Assembly (NCBI GenBank): GCA_038501785.1
Contig: JBAMJR010000329.1
Location: forward strand, 3,343,501 to 3,407,500
DNA from: Myoxocephalus aenaeus
Taxonomy: Eukaryota; Chordata; Actinopteri; Perciformes; Cottidae
Direction of reading: 5' to 3'
DNA length: 64,000 bases
Under the pieces are notes generated by a model. That model searched no databases and was not told the origin of the DNA. It saw only the letters and a list, made by a program, of their open reading frames with translations. Positions 56,401 through 64,000 of this stretch are shown in pieces. Position 1 is the stretch's first letter. Every line of letters begins with the position of its first letter. Made by a program: the position numbers and the translations under genes.

Positions 56401-57310
56401 TTTGTAAGTTTGACAACCACGCTTCCTGTTGAGCGTTATACCAAAGCAAGGTCTCCGACTACTTGCTGAAACAACGTGTGCCAACACTATGCTGCGTTTC
56501 TATTCTCCTCGCTCAACAATGACCTACACTGAGTTACTTCCTGCATCCATCCCGAGAGTTAAACTATAGTAACCTTGTTAAATTACTACAATAACGTTAG
56601 AAAGTGATCAAAGAAGGAGCCAAACTGGACCCTTCATTTCAACGTTAACGTTACCGTGACAGTGTTGCAATGCGAGGTGTGTCACAGAGACTGCATTAAA
56701 AAAGACAAACGCATGTGTCACTATACAATTTGTGTAATAGCCATTAAGCTACACAATGATATTGTGCCTGGACAGTTAATACACACAATTAATAGCAACA
56801 TTACGTTTATTGCGATCAAATTAGCAACAAGATTGACTCGCTGCCTCGCGGTCATGGAATATTCTAGTACTTTAGGTTAGCTCAGCTAGCGCGCACAATA
56901 TGCGGTTATTTACACACAAATACACATTTATAACGCACTTTACAACCTATGCGGGTTTCTTTAAAACGCAAACTGCCAAAAACGTGCAGAACCGATGCTT
57001 ATTTTTGACACCCTGGCCTATTTTAGCCAACTCACGGGAGGTGAGGGGGGTAAGCTACTCGCTGGTGTAAGCTAGGTTAGCCAAACACGGTTGCTCCAGG
57101 AGCTAGACGGCCCCCGCGGAGCGCATTCGCGTCACCCGAGACGGAGATATTAACGGATAAATGGCGGCCGAGAGCGACTCTGATAAACCCCGTGTACGTT
57201 AGCGAGTTGACACGTTTTGGTGGCCGAGGTGACAGAGCGGCGGTGGACAGGTGGCGGGCTTCGCCCACACGTTATAGTTTGAAGGCACACAAACCTGAGG
57301 AGGCCGCCAT
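53459..57310 (-). CDS. ube2v2: Ubiquitin-conjugating enzyme E2 variant 2 (Mms2-type UEV), complete, four exons
   Basis: Coding exons on the minus strand are 57295-57310, 53982-54130, 53755-53880 and 53459-53605 (stop TAA at 53459-53461). All junctions are GT-AG and the frame stays open for 145 codons, the usual length of this family. The ATG at 57310 lies in AAGATGGCGGCC and gives MAASSG, joined to IKVPRNFRLLEELEEGQKG. The family pattern follows: TVSWGL, MTLTxWTGMIIGP, TNYENRIYSL, FVTKIxMNGI, VPVLAKWQ, and LPQPPEGQTY near the C-terminus. TNYENR favours UBE2V2 over UBE2V1. As known for UEVs, the protein is a catalytically inactive E2 fold that pairs with Ube2n/Ubc13 to build K63-linked chains in postreplication repair. 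Phe13, the family's Ubc13-contact residue, and Ser32 are present. Many positions differ from the human protein as I recall it (W45 for Arg, A54 for Pro, I114 for Asn, Q128 for Leu), which is unusual for this conserved family. Introns are 3164, 101 and 149 bp; the first holds repeats. It lies about 2.2 kb downstream of mcm4 on the same strand. Confidence 0.95.
54345..54660. repeat. Degraded internal part of a teleost hAT-type non-autonomous repeat (GGGCTGCAAC family)
   Basis: The stretch with ACAAGACATTTGAAAATG, GTGACGGGCA and later TCAAATATTCTGTGGTTAC resembles the interior of the common teleost repeat whose ends read AGGGCTGCAACTAACGATTA. No clear terminal repeats remain. Family assignment is from recognition only. 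Confidence 0.45.
55792..55990. repeat. 5' fragment of the same GGGCTGCAAC repeat family
   Basis: Begins ACTAGGGCTGAAACTCAC, a mutated form of the terminus seen intact at 60513. The body (AATCAATTAG, GTCTACTGTGATATAAGACA) is also family-like. The right end is not identifiable. Confidence 0.5.
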
Positions 57311-57353
57311 CTTCTTCAGCAGAGTCCAGAAGCGCACAAGAGCCGTGACGTCA
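57303..57353 (-). promoter_or_regulatory. Likely core promoter / 5' UTR of ube2v2: CRE palindrome plus YY1-like site over the start codon
   Basis: A perfect CRE palindrome TGACGTCA lies at 57346-57353, about 36 bp upstream of the ube2v2 ATG. The start codon sits in AAGATGGCGGC (plus strand GCCGCCATCTT, from 57304), the YY1 consensus that often overlaps or follows the start of housekeeping genes. The surrounding 57.0-57.4 kb is richer in G+C and CpG than its flanks. Motifs are seen in the sequence; promoter function and the exact transcription start are inferred. Confidence 0.55.
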
Positions 57354-57515
57354 CAGCCGTTAAACCCCGACAGCTGCGCTGCTGCTGCTGCTGCGTTCCC
57401 TCTAACGGGGTTTCCGGGTCACTGTTCATTGACAGGAGAGCGTGAAAGTAATTTTCTTTTATATCTCATGAACAGGTGTAAAACAAAAAATAACACTAGC
57501 AGTATCACGTAAACT

Positions 57516-57710
57516 TATGGAAGCCCGTTTCCGCCACAAAAAAAGTGTCATAATTCGACTTTTTATCTCATAATTATGACTTAATTATCTCATACCTTCG
57601 ACTTAATTATCTCATAATTATGACTTTTTATCTCATTATGACTTTCTATCTTTTTTATCTCATAATTATGACTTTTTTTCTTCTTTTTTGTGCAGAAACA
57701 GGCTTCCATA
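57516..57710. mobile_element. Short inverted-repeat element (MITE) with CATAATTATGACTT core, just upstream of ube2v2
   Basis: Starts TATGGAAGCCCGTTTCCG and ends as the inverted copy GAAACAGGCTTCCATA; about 16 of the outer 20 bp pair. The interior is a run of TCTCATAATTATGACTT units. It begins about 200 bp upstream of the ube2v2 ATG. It matches a teleost element type I recognise; TA-like flanks would suit a Tc1/mariner derivative, but I cannot prove the target site. Confidence 0.7.
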
Positions 57711-59025
57711 TACCTGGATTTAAAACATATATGTAACTTTTAGGAAGGGAAACAAAATCAACATTAGCCCTATTAGTTTCATATATATATATATATATAG
57801 TGTAAGCTATTATATTGTGTTATTGTATTATACGTTATATATTATATTCTTATATTTATTCTTCTCTCACTCCTCACTCCAACCACTCCTCCTCACCTCT
57901 TCTTCCGTTTTTCCCTTCACAATAAAAACCTGTACACACAAAATAATAGCTTACAATAGTAATAATAGTTTGACCAAATGTGTTGTAAAATGAATGAATT
58001 ATCAGTAACAAGGCAACTAAATTCAGCTGTCCAACTAGTTAGCAAACATCACATAACGGGAAGAAGAACCGTCCAGCTAGACAAGTCGAAAAACTAAATA
58101 CTTATTTATGTTCCTGGAGTTTTGACCTCTTCAATTCAAGATCACAGCACTTTACAGATGGGGGAGTCGGTAGAATTTGCTTGGCCACAGATGGGCGGTT
58201 GTTGCCGTAAAAACAGTGTGTTCAACATTAAACCAACTTCTGGTGACAATAGAAACTTTCCCCACTTGAATCTCTTAAAAGTTGTGCGAGTTTGAACGAA
58301 CCTCACCAAAGACAGGAGCCGAAGGAGACGGTCATTTACAATACCTCATGGTGCGAGCAAGATTCAGGTCAAAGTAGGTCATTTTTCAATTTCTGAAATG
58401 AAAGACACGCTTTTTGGACTGAATATGCTTCCTAACATGTAAATGCTTGTGTTTATTGTGATTATTATTGCAGATTTAGGTCGTAATCTTTCTAAAGATG
58501 TGCAGTGTTACTCTGCGGCATGATGGGAAGGCACCACAATTAAAAAACTCTGGGCGCAAGCGAGGAGTCAATTTTTTGCTCACTGTTGACTTTTGATCAT
58601 ATTTATGCAGAAAATAAGTTTAATCCGAATTATATTTTTTGCCGATTCGTTAGAGATCAAGGACAATAGGGTGTGGTATTCATATCAAGGTCATACGAGC
58701 TGTAGAACTTAGCTTATAAGGTTCAGTCAAATATGACTTCAACCCCACTGGTTTGTTCAGTTAAAACTCAAGTGTTCTTGTGCAGAACCCACAATTTCCA
58801 AATATACTAAACCTGCCATCTGAATCCCGAGGTAATGTGTATAAAAGCACACCCCCTTCTATTATAATTCAATTTGATAAGTGCAACAAAAACTGTTCAA
58901 CATCTATAGCTTCAGTTAGGAGCCGGAACAACCTGGTGTTCAATATAATAAACTGTTTTATTACCGAGTTCAGATTCATTTAATGTCAACTACTTTTAAA
59001 AATGTACTCAGGACAAACACTGGAA
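57711..59025. other. ube2v2-mcm4 intergenic stretch, no gene seen
   Basis: AT-rich sequence between the ube2v2 promoter side and the mcm4 3' end. It contains a (TA)n run at 57781-57799. A 67-codon plus-strand frame at 58780-58983 has no recognisable features and is of a length expected by chance. Confidence 0.6.
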
Positions 59026-59100
59026 TTTATTTCAACCTAACAACTTGAAAAAAAAAGAAGAAAAAAAAAGAAAACGTAGAGCATTTTCAGTGAGCAACAT

Positions 59101-59106
59101 TTTATT
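59101..59106 (-). promoter_or_regulatory. Probable mcm4 poly(A) signal
   Basis: AATAAA on the minus strand, about 430 nt past the mcm4 stop. A second AATAAA is at 59026-59031. The intervening sequence (59041-59080) is a purine-rich A/G tract on the plus strand. Which signal is used cannot be told from sequence. Confidence 0.45.
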
Positions 59107-59537
59107 TCCCCTCTTAATAAGCTACAGGGACATCTCTGTGGAAATAATAAGTGACTGACTTCCCCAGAGTCATTACAATGTACAAAGTTGGAACAAAATA
59201 GCTTTTTACCAGAACACAAAACATCCAGAACATTACTTGAAAAAAGGTAAACAAATGGAATACAAGCACATTTAAATATTAGCTCTATTATTTGCCAGTA
59301 TTTGTGTTTCTCTTCTTTTTTTTTTATCTCTTTCACATCAGAACACCAAAGCTGGAATGAGTCACGCAGTTACTCTGAATGTCGTTTCAACTGCAGGGTA
59401 TTCAAACATCCAATACCAACATATGCTGGTTCAATTATACAACATGTTTTTTACAGCGAGAGAAAAAAGAAAAAAAAAGCGGTCGATACGGGCCGCGGTT
59501 TAAAAATTAAGGACTGTACAAAGTTGCAGGGTGCGCC

Positions 59538-62500
59538 TCAGCCGAGGAGACGAACAATCTTTCCAGTGACCGTCAAGTAATCCTCGTCAGACAGCGCTCT
59601 GAGCGCCTCGTCAAACATCTCCTTCGTGATCGCCTGGAAACAAAAAGAGAGACATGTATAATACATTTGTTTTAAATAAATAGGGAGAAAACAGTTAAAT
59701 CGCAAATAACTTCAGCGCTTTTCATGCAATTTAATTACCAACACAATAGACATGAAAGAACTGGAAACAAGGACGGTTCTCACAGCACTGACATCATATC
59801 ATCTATGAAATATACTTAAAAAAAAAGAAGAAGATATTTACAGTTTCAGACTGTCCTCTGAGATCATCAAGCAGGTGCTGGTACTTCATGGCCGGCATCT
59901 TTCCTTTGGCCTGGATCACTTTCTTCAAGGCTTGGGCGACTTCCTCCCTGCGTTTGCGTGCGGTGGCGCTCATACCTGGAGTCACAGATTAAATACACTC
60001 AACATAAAATGGTGGGCTGCAACGAATGATTGTCGTAGTTTTTCAAATTGATCTGCCGTTTATTTTTGATTCCGCAACTGCTTTATAAAATACAGGGTTC
60101 ATACACATGTTGACCAGTGGATTTCCATGACCAAACATTTTGTGAAATCTCGGTGTAAACATGAAAAAGTGAGAAAATGTAGTATTTAAACTAACAATGA
60201 AAATTCCAAAGCAGACAGTAAACCTTAAATGACACAAATGAATGAGACAATAGTTTGATTAAAAGAATAAACATTTATATAGATGCCTGTATGTATGCCT
60301 GCTTATATTTTGAGCATGTTAATTATTTCAAACTCAGCGTAAATGAACGTCATGAACAAAACACATTTCCATGACCTTTCCAAAACTTTTGGGATTTTAT
60401 TTTTTTCCAAGGACTTTTCCAGGCCTGGAAATAACCATTTTAAAATTCCTTGACTTTTCCAGGTTTTCCATGACCGTAAGAACCCTGAAAATAGTAAAAG
60501 TATCCCAAACACTAGGGCTGCAACTAACGATTATTTTCATAATCGACTATTTCCCATTTTATATATGTATGTATGTATGTATGTATGTGAGAGCTGCTGG
60601 TGGAACGATGTTTGGACTTAATATTGTTCATGTGGGAAAAGGCTGACTCACATAAATAAACTCTGACAGACACTTGTCAAGTTCCTCAAACCATGGCGCT
60701 GCAGCTTTGAGGACAGATGCTGCGTTTTCCGTTTGAAAGCATTAACTGAGCTGATCATATCAACCACGGTCAAGCTCATTCAACAGATCGGTTAAAAATG
60801 CCAAGTCTAGCAGCCACTGATCGTCATTTAGTTGGTTGTATTCTGCATGTTTAACTACATGGAGAAACTCCTTTATCTCTGGACAGAGCTCTATACGCCG
60901 TCTCACATCAGTGTGTAGAACAGCCGTCTTTGAAGAGCTCTCGCTCGAATAGACGATCTTCGATGCCGCCTCCGTGATCTCTTTCCAGTTTAGCGTTGTA
61001 GCGCATAATGCTTGTTATGCAGTGGTAGTTAAGGAAGTCGGGGAAAACATTGTTCTCCCTGCACTTAACAATAAATCCATTCAAGCGACCGACCATTGCG
61101 GGCGCAGCGTCTGCGGTGATTGAGCTGGGTTTTGTCGATACATTTTATTTTATTTTTTAAATGGCATTCGATCTACCCGCACTACCTCTACCGACGTATT
61201 GGGCACCCCTGATGTAGTGCATTGCAATGCCGAATGAAAATTACCGGTAGCTCTGAATCTTTTCATTACAAACGAAGCGTCGACGACCAAAATACGCGGC
61301 GACGATTTTTCATAAATCGACATCGTCGATTATGTCGACTAATCGTTGCAGCCCTACCAAAACACCCAAAGTGACGTCTTTAAATTAGCAGGAACCGGTG
61401 AATGTTGATTTCTTTTGCTTGAAAACCAATTATCAAGCAGCTCCAACAAACTGTTGCTCACCCAATCAGCGGCTTTCTTTGGTCAGATCCCTTTCAGTAT
61501 TCATTCTAACCCACTCATTGCCTCCGTAACCGTATAAAGACATCCAAAACGAGCCGGTTGAGGTTCCCGGTACCTGTCGTGAGAATAGAGATGTCGACGA
61601 ATCCCGTCCTGGGGTCGGTGGCCGACTGTTTGAGGGCCTCTCTGTGCAGCCGCTTGGCCTCCTCCACGTCGATGGTCTCCACCTTCTCGGAGAAGCGCAC
61701 CTTGGAGTGGGCCTCGGCCAAGCGGATCAGGGACTCCAGCTGCCGGGGGTAGGCGGACACCATCCCTCGCCCGCTGCCGATCTTCCTCATGTCCACGTAG
61801 GCCTGAGGACCAACGAGCACGCGGGGTCAGTTGAGGGCTGACGTTGTTCTGCGAGCTGCTAATATTCAACAAACATGGAGGAACATTATAAAAACAGACC
61901 TCAATGAGAGCCTGGCTGGCTTCCTCGCTCAGCCGGGGCGTGATGTAGGTCCGCGCGTACGCGATGTAGTCCCTCAACACGGCCATGTCGAGGAACTCCT
62001 CCTCGATCTGCTCCTCGCTCTGGTAGTACAGCGACACCAGGTGGTGGGCCAGCCGGCGGTCGTACGCCTCGTCCTGGGGATCCAGCATCAGGAAGATGAG
62101 GTCGAATCTGACGGGGACGACGACACGAAATGCAGCGTTAGAAACCGGGAACGGGACGAGAGAGAAAGTAAACCGCGGAATAACGGGTTGGACGTCCTGT
62201 GTCTGAAATATAAATATAGCAAGTTCTCTCTTTTATTATGAAAAAAGAGATTAAAATGATTCAGTTGTTGGCGGAATTCATTAAAGACAAAAGGACATGT
62301 TAGTCAAGTATCTTCATGACATTTAGGAACAGTATTAATAATGCAGGAAAAGCAAATCAAGGCAACAAAGAGACTAAATAATCCCACACTAGATAGCCTA
62401 ATTTCAAACTGAATTAATTTAGCAACATCTTATTTACAAAACACAAATATTGAAACACTTTAATCAGTCGTCTATAAGCTCATTGTGTTCCCTCCTTCAG

Positions 62501-63254
62501 CGATAGATACGTTAACAGACACTCCAATGCACAGACGATGAGGCCTCATATTTCCACACCTCTCTTTACGGCTGATAAATGCTGCCAGTGTGTAAACTCA
62601 GCCACCTGTTCAGCAACTTCTTAAGTGCGATCAAGACAGTGATGATAATCATTTTTGCATCAGGTGTGTGCCGGTGATCACCTGGACAGCAGCGTGTGCG
62701 GCAGCTGAATGTTCTCAATGGTGGTTTTTTTGGGGTTCCACTGAGACTCGATGGGGTTGGCGGCGGCCAACACGGAGGTCCGGGCGTTCAGCTGGCAAAT
62801 AATTCCAGCCTGCAGAAGAAAAAAAAGAAGTGAGAACTCTCCTTGTGCAGCGTAAACGCTTCAGTCGTATCCGTTTTCGGGCGCGTACCTTGGCGATGGA
62901 GAGGGTCTGCTGCTCCATGACCTCGTGCAGCACGGAGCGCGTGCTGTCGCTCATCTTGTCGAACTCGTCGATGCAGCAGATGCCGTTGTCGCTCAGCACC
63001 AGAGCGCCGGTCTGCAGGACCAGCTGCCGGGTCTCCGGGTCCTTCATCACGTAGGCGGTGAGGCCCACGGCGCTGGAGCCCTTCCCCGACGTGTACTGGC
63101 CGCGGGGCACCAGGTTGAAGACGTACTGCAGCAGCTGGGACTTGCTGGTGCCGGGGTCTCCGCAGAGCAGGATGTTCACGTCGGCTCGGAAGTTTCCCCG
63201 GCCGGTCTTGCTGAAGTCCTTGCGGGTGCCGCCAAACAGCTGCAGCAAAATGCC
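59538..63254 (-). CDS. mcm4: DNA replication licensing factor Mcm4, 3' part (last six coding exons; 5' end outside window)
   Basis: Coding exons on the minus strand are 62889-63254, 62682-62809, 61900-62107, 61574-61802, 59842-59975 and 59538-59633, ending at TGA 59538-59540. They join in frame into 386 residues, roughly the C-terminal 45% of an MCM4 of about 860 aa. In order I see GILLQLFGGTRKDFS, Walker A GDPGTSKS (residues 32-39 of this part), Walker B with IDEFD (95-99), the pre-sensor hairpin ending TLSIAK/AGIICQLNAR, sensor AAANP, and arginine finger SRFD (164-167). After the AAA+ core come AYVDMRKIGS and the C-terminal winged-helix region from MSATARKR to TVTGKIVRLLG. Mcm4 is an ATPase subunit of the Mcm2-7 replicative helicase in the nucleus. 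Introns are 79, 574, 97, 1598 and 208 bp; the 1598-bp intron carries two transposon remnants. The upstream intron starts at 63255, and I find no further exon before 64000. Exons are GC-rich at third positions, unlike the AT-rich ube2v2 exons nearby. The reading frame is intact, with no sign of a pseudogene. Confidence 0.97.
60093..60487. mobile_element. Non-autonomous DNA transposon with CAGGGTTC termini, in mcm4 intron
   Basis: Starts CAGGGTTCATACACATG and ends CGTAAGAACCCTG, so the outer 8 bp form a perfect inverted repeat. The interior repeats phrases such as TTTCCATGACC and CTTTTCCAGG. It is 395 bp long and flanked by AAAATA on both sides (60087-60092 and 60488-60493). Ends of the CAGGG type suggest the hAT superfamily, but hAT normally gives 8-bp duplications and only 6 bp match here. 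It matches a repeat I recognise from other teleosts. Confidence 0.65.
60513..61356 (-). mobile_element. hAT-like transposon remnant with decayed transposase fragment, in mcm4 intron
   Basis: Termini TAGGGCTGCAAC and GTTGCAGCCCTA form a perfect 12-bp inverted repeat. Flanks CCAAACAC (60505-60512) and CCAAAACAC (61357-61365) fit an 8-bp target duplication with one indel. On the minus strand the stretch 60908-61096 reads MVGRLNGFIVKCRENN and FLNYHCI, a pattern I associate with hAT transposases and their domesticated GTF2IRD2/ZBED-like relatives. Further downstream the minus strand still reads like the same protein family. The element is 844 bp, far too short for an intact transposase. An ATGT microsatellite lies inside (60565-60588). 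Confidence 0.75.
60565..60588. repeat. (ATGT)n microsatellite
   Basis: Six tandem ATGT units inside the hAT-like remnant. Confidence 0.9.
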
Positions 63255-63603
63255 CTGGGACCAACGAGAGAGGGGAGAGATTAATACTCAAAAGTCTAAT
63301 ATGTGTGATTATTTAGAAGGATAATTCAGTTATCTGTCGTTAACGGACGGCTTCAGAACAGTCGATGTTATTTAGTTCTGCCTTTCTCAGAGTTTCATGT
63401 TTGCTTATGTCTTCTTTCCCCGACTTGTGGATATTCTCACAGGTGCAAATTATTTCTTGTTGATTGCATGACGTGTTCTCTGAAAAAGTACGCGCCGTGA
63501 AGAACACGTCAGATCAAAAAAGGATCAAGACCCGAGGTGATTCTTTAGCTTTGTTTGGTTTTAAACCACAGGAGTGCTGCCTCTTCCAGACTGATTTCAG
63601 AAA

Positions 63604-63670
63604 ACAAGATAAAATAATCCTTTATTAGTCCCGCAGTGGGGAACTTGCAGGATTTCTTGTAAGAAAAACA
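63604..63670. repeat. Teleost interspersed repeat (TCCTTTATTAGTCCC type) in mcm4 intron
   Basis: Contains AATCCTTTATTAGTCCCGCA followed by GTGGGGAACTTGCAGGAT, a phrase I recognise as a very common teleost interspersed repeat, probably the tail of a non-LTR element. The AT-rich sequence up to about 63840 may belong to it. No exon is visible between 63255 and 64000. Confidence 0.6.
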
Positions 63671-64000
63671 AAAATTAAGTAATGTAAATAACAGTAATTT
63701 AAAAAAAATAAACTGTAAAGAAGAATAATAATACAGTAGCAATTTCAAATTAAATATAAAGACTGAATAAAAAGTATATAAAAGTACTTAAATGTATTTA
63801 TATTACACCAGATGAGTGCAATTAAAGTGTCCACAGTGAGTAAAGTGAAACGGTTTTAAACTCATTAAACTGTTTTCTGTGACCATTGAAATTTCGGTAT
63901 TTGATTCTTTGAAGCGTCCATAAGCTCCGATACATCGTCACACTTGTGTTAAAACCGTCATCGCATGATCTTTATTTGACTGATTTATAATATTTGGGAT

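Larger units (their letters stand above)
54131..57294 (-). other. ube2v2 intron 1 (3.2 kb) with repeat remnants
   Basis: Bounded by a GT donor at 57293-57294 and an AG acceptor at 54131-54132. It holds two remnants of the repeat family that begins CTAGGGCTGCAAC (about 54345-54660 and 55792-55990), poly-T tracts (56036-56053), and a CpG-rich first 250 bp next to exon 1. I see no other gene in it with confidence. Confidence 0.85.

Noticed and set aside
61831..62241. 136-codon plus-strand frame over mcm4
   Set aside because: It is the antisense shadow of a G+C-rich mcm4 exon and runs across an mcm4 splice junction.
62925..63284. 119-codon plus-strand frame over mcm4
   Set aside because: Antisense shadow of the Walker A/B exon of mcm4.
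63255..64000. Search for the next upstream mcm4 exon
   Set aside because: No sequence resembling the preceding Mcm4 residues and no suitable splice-bounded frame is visible. The exon probably lies beyond the window.

Overview
The window looks like nuclear DNA of a ray-finned fish, most likely a percomorph teleost. The evidence is compact GT-AG introns, two vertebrate genes in their usual order, and many interspersed repeats that I recognise as common in teleost genomes. Both genes read on the minus strand at the right-hand end. About the first 53 kb contains no gene that I can support.

Right end (53.1-64 kb). The 3' half of mcm4 (replicative helicase subunit) occupies 59538-63254 as six coding exons, and its 5' part lies beyond position 64000. 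About 2.2 kb downstream is a complete four-exon ube2v2 (Mms2-type ubiquitin E2 variant, 145 aa) at 53459-57310. The order mcm4 then ube2v2 on the same strand matches the vertebrate arrangement PRKDC-MCM4-UBE2V2. Mcm4 unwinds DNA as part of the Mcm2-7 helicase. Ube2v2 works with Ube2n (Ubc13) to make K63-linked ubiquitin chains, for example on PCNA at stalled forks. The pair is therefore loosely linked by theme (replication and damage tolerance), but each gene appears to have its own promoter and 3' end. The ube2v2 protein is unusually divergent for this family.

Left and middle (1-53 kb). This is a gene-poor stretch: AT-rich unique sequence with microsatellites, one 61-bp minisatellite, and several repeat families present in two to four copies each. 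Some repeat structures can be read directly. A 1255-bp hAT-like element with perfect 8-bp target duplications (GTGCTAAT) sits inside an older repeat at 36.98-38.23 kb, and that older repeat also carries a 169-bp tandem duplication. A 338-bp inverted-repeat element lies at 49.5 kb. Two hAT-like elements lie almost back to back in one mcm4 intron, and one keeps a decayed transposase fragment. A few short stretches resemble conserved non-coding elements, including a cluster of three perfect octamer motifs at 51.4 kb, but this cannot be shown without other genomes.

I found no CRISPR array, operon, phage or bacterial system, and no rRNA or tRNA gene. No clearly novel biological system is visible. 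The best leads are the divergent ube2v2, the nested transposons, and a few candidate exons or regulatory patches in the gene-poor region.
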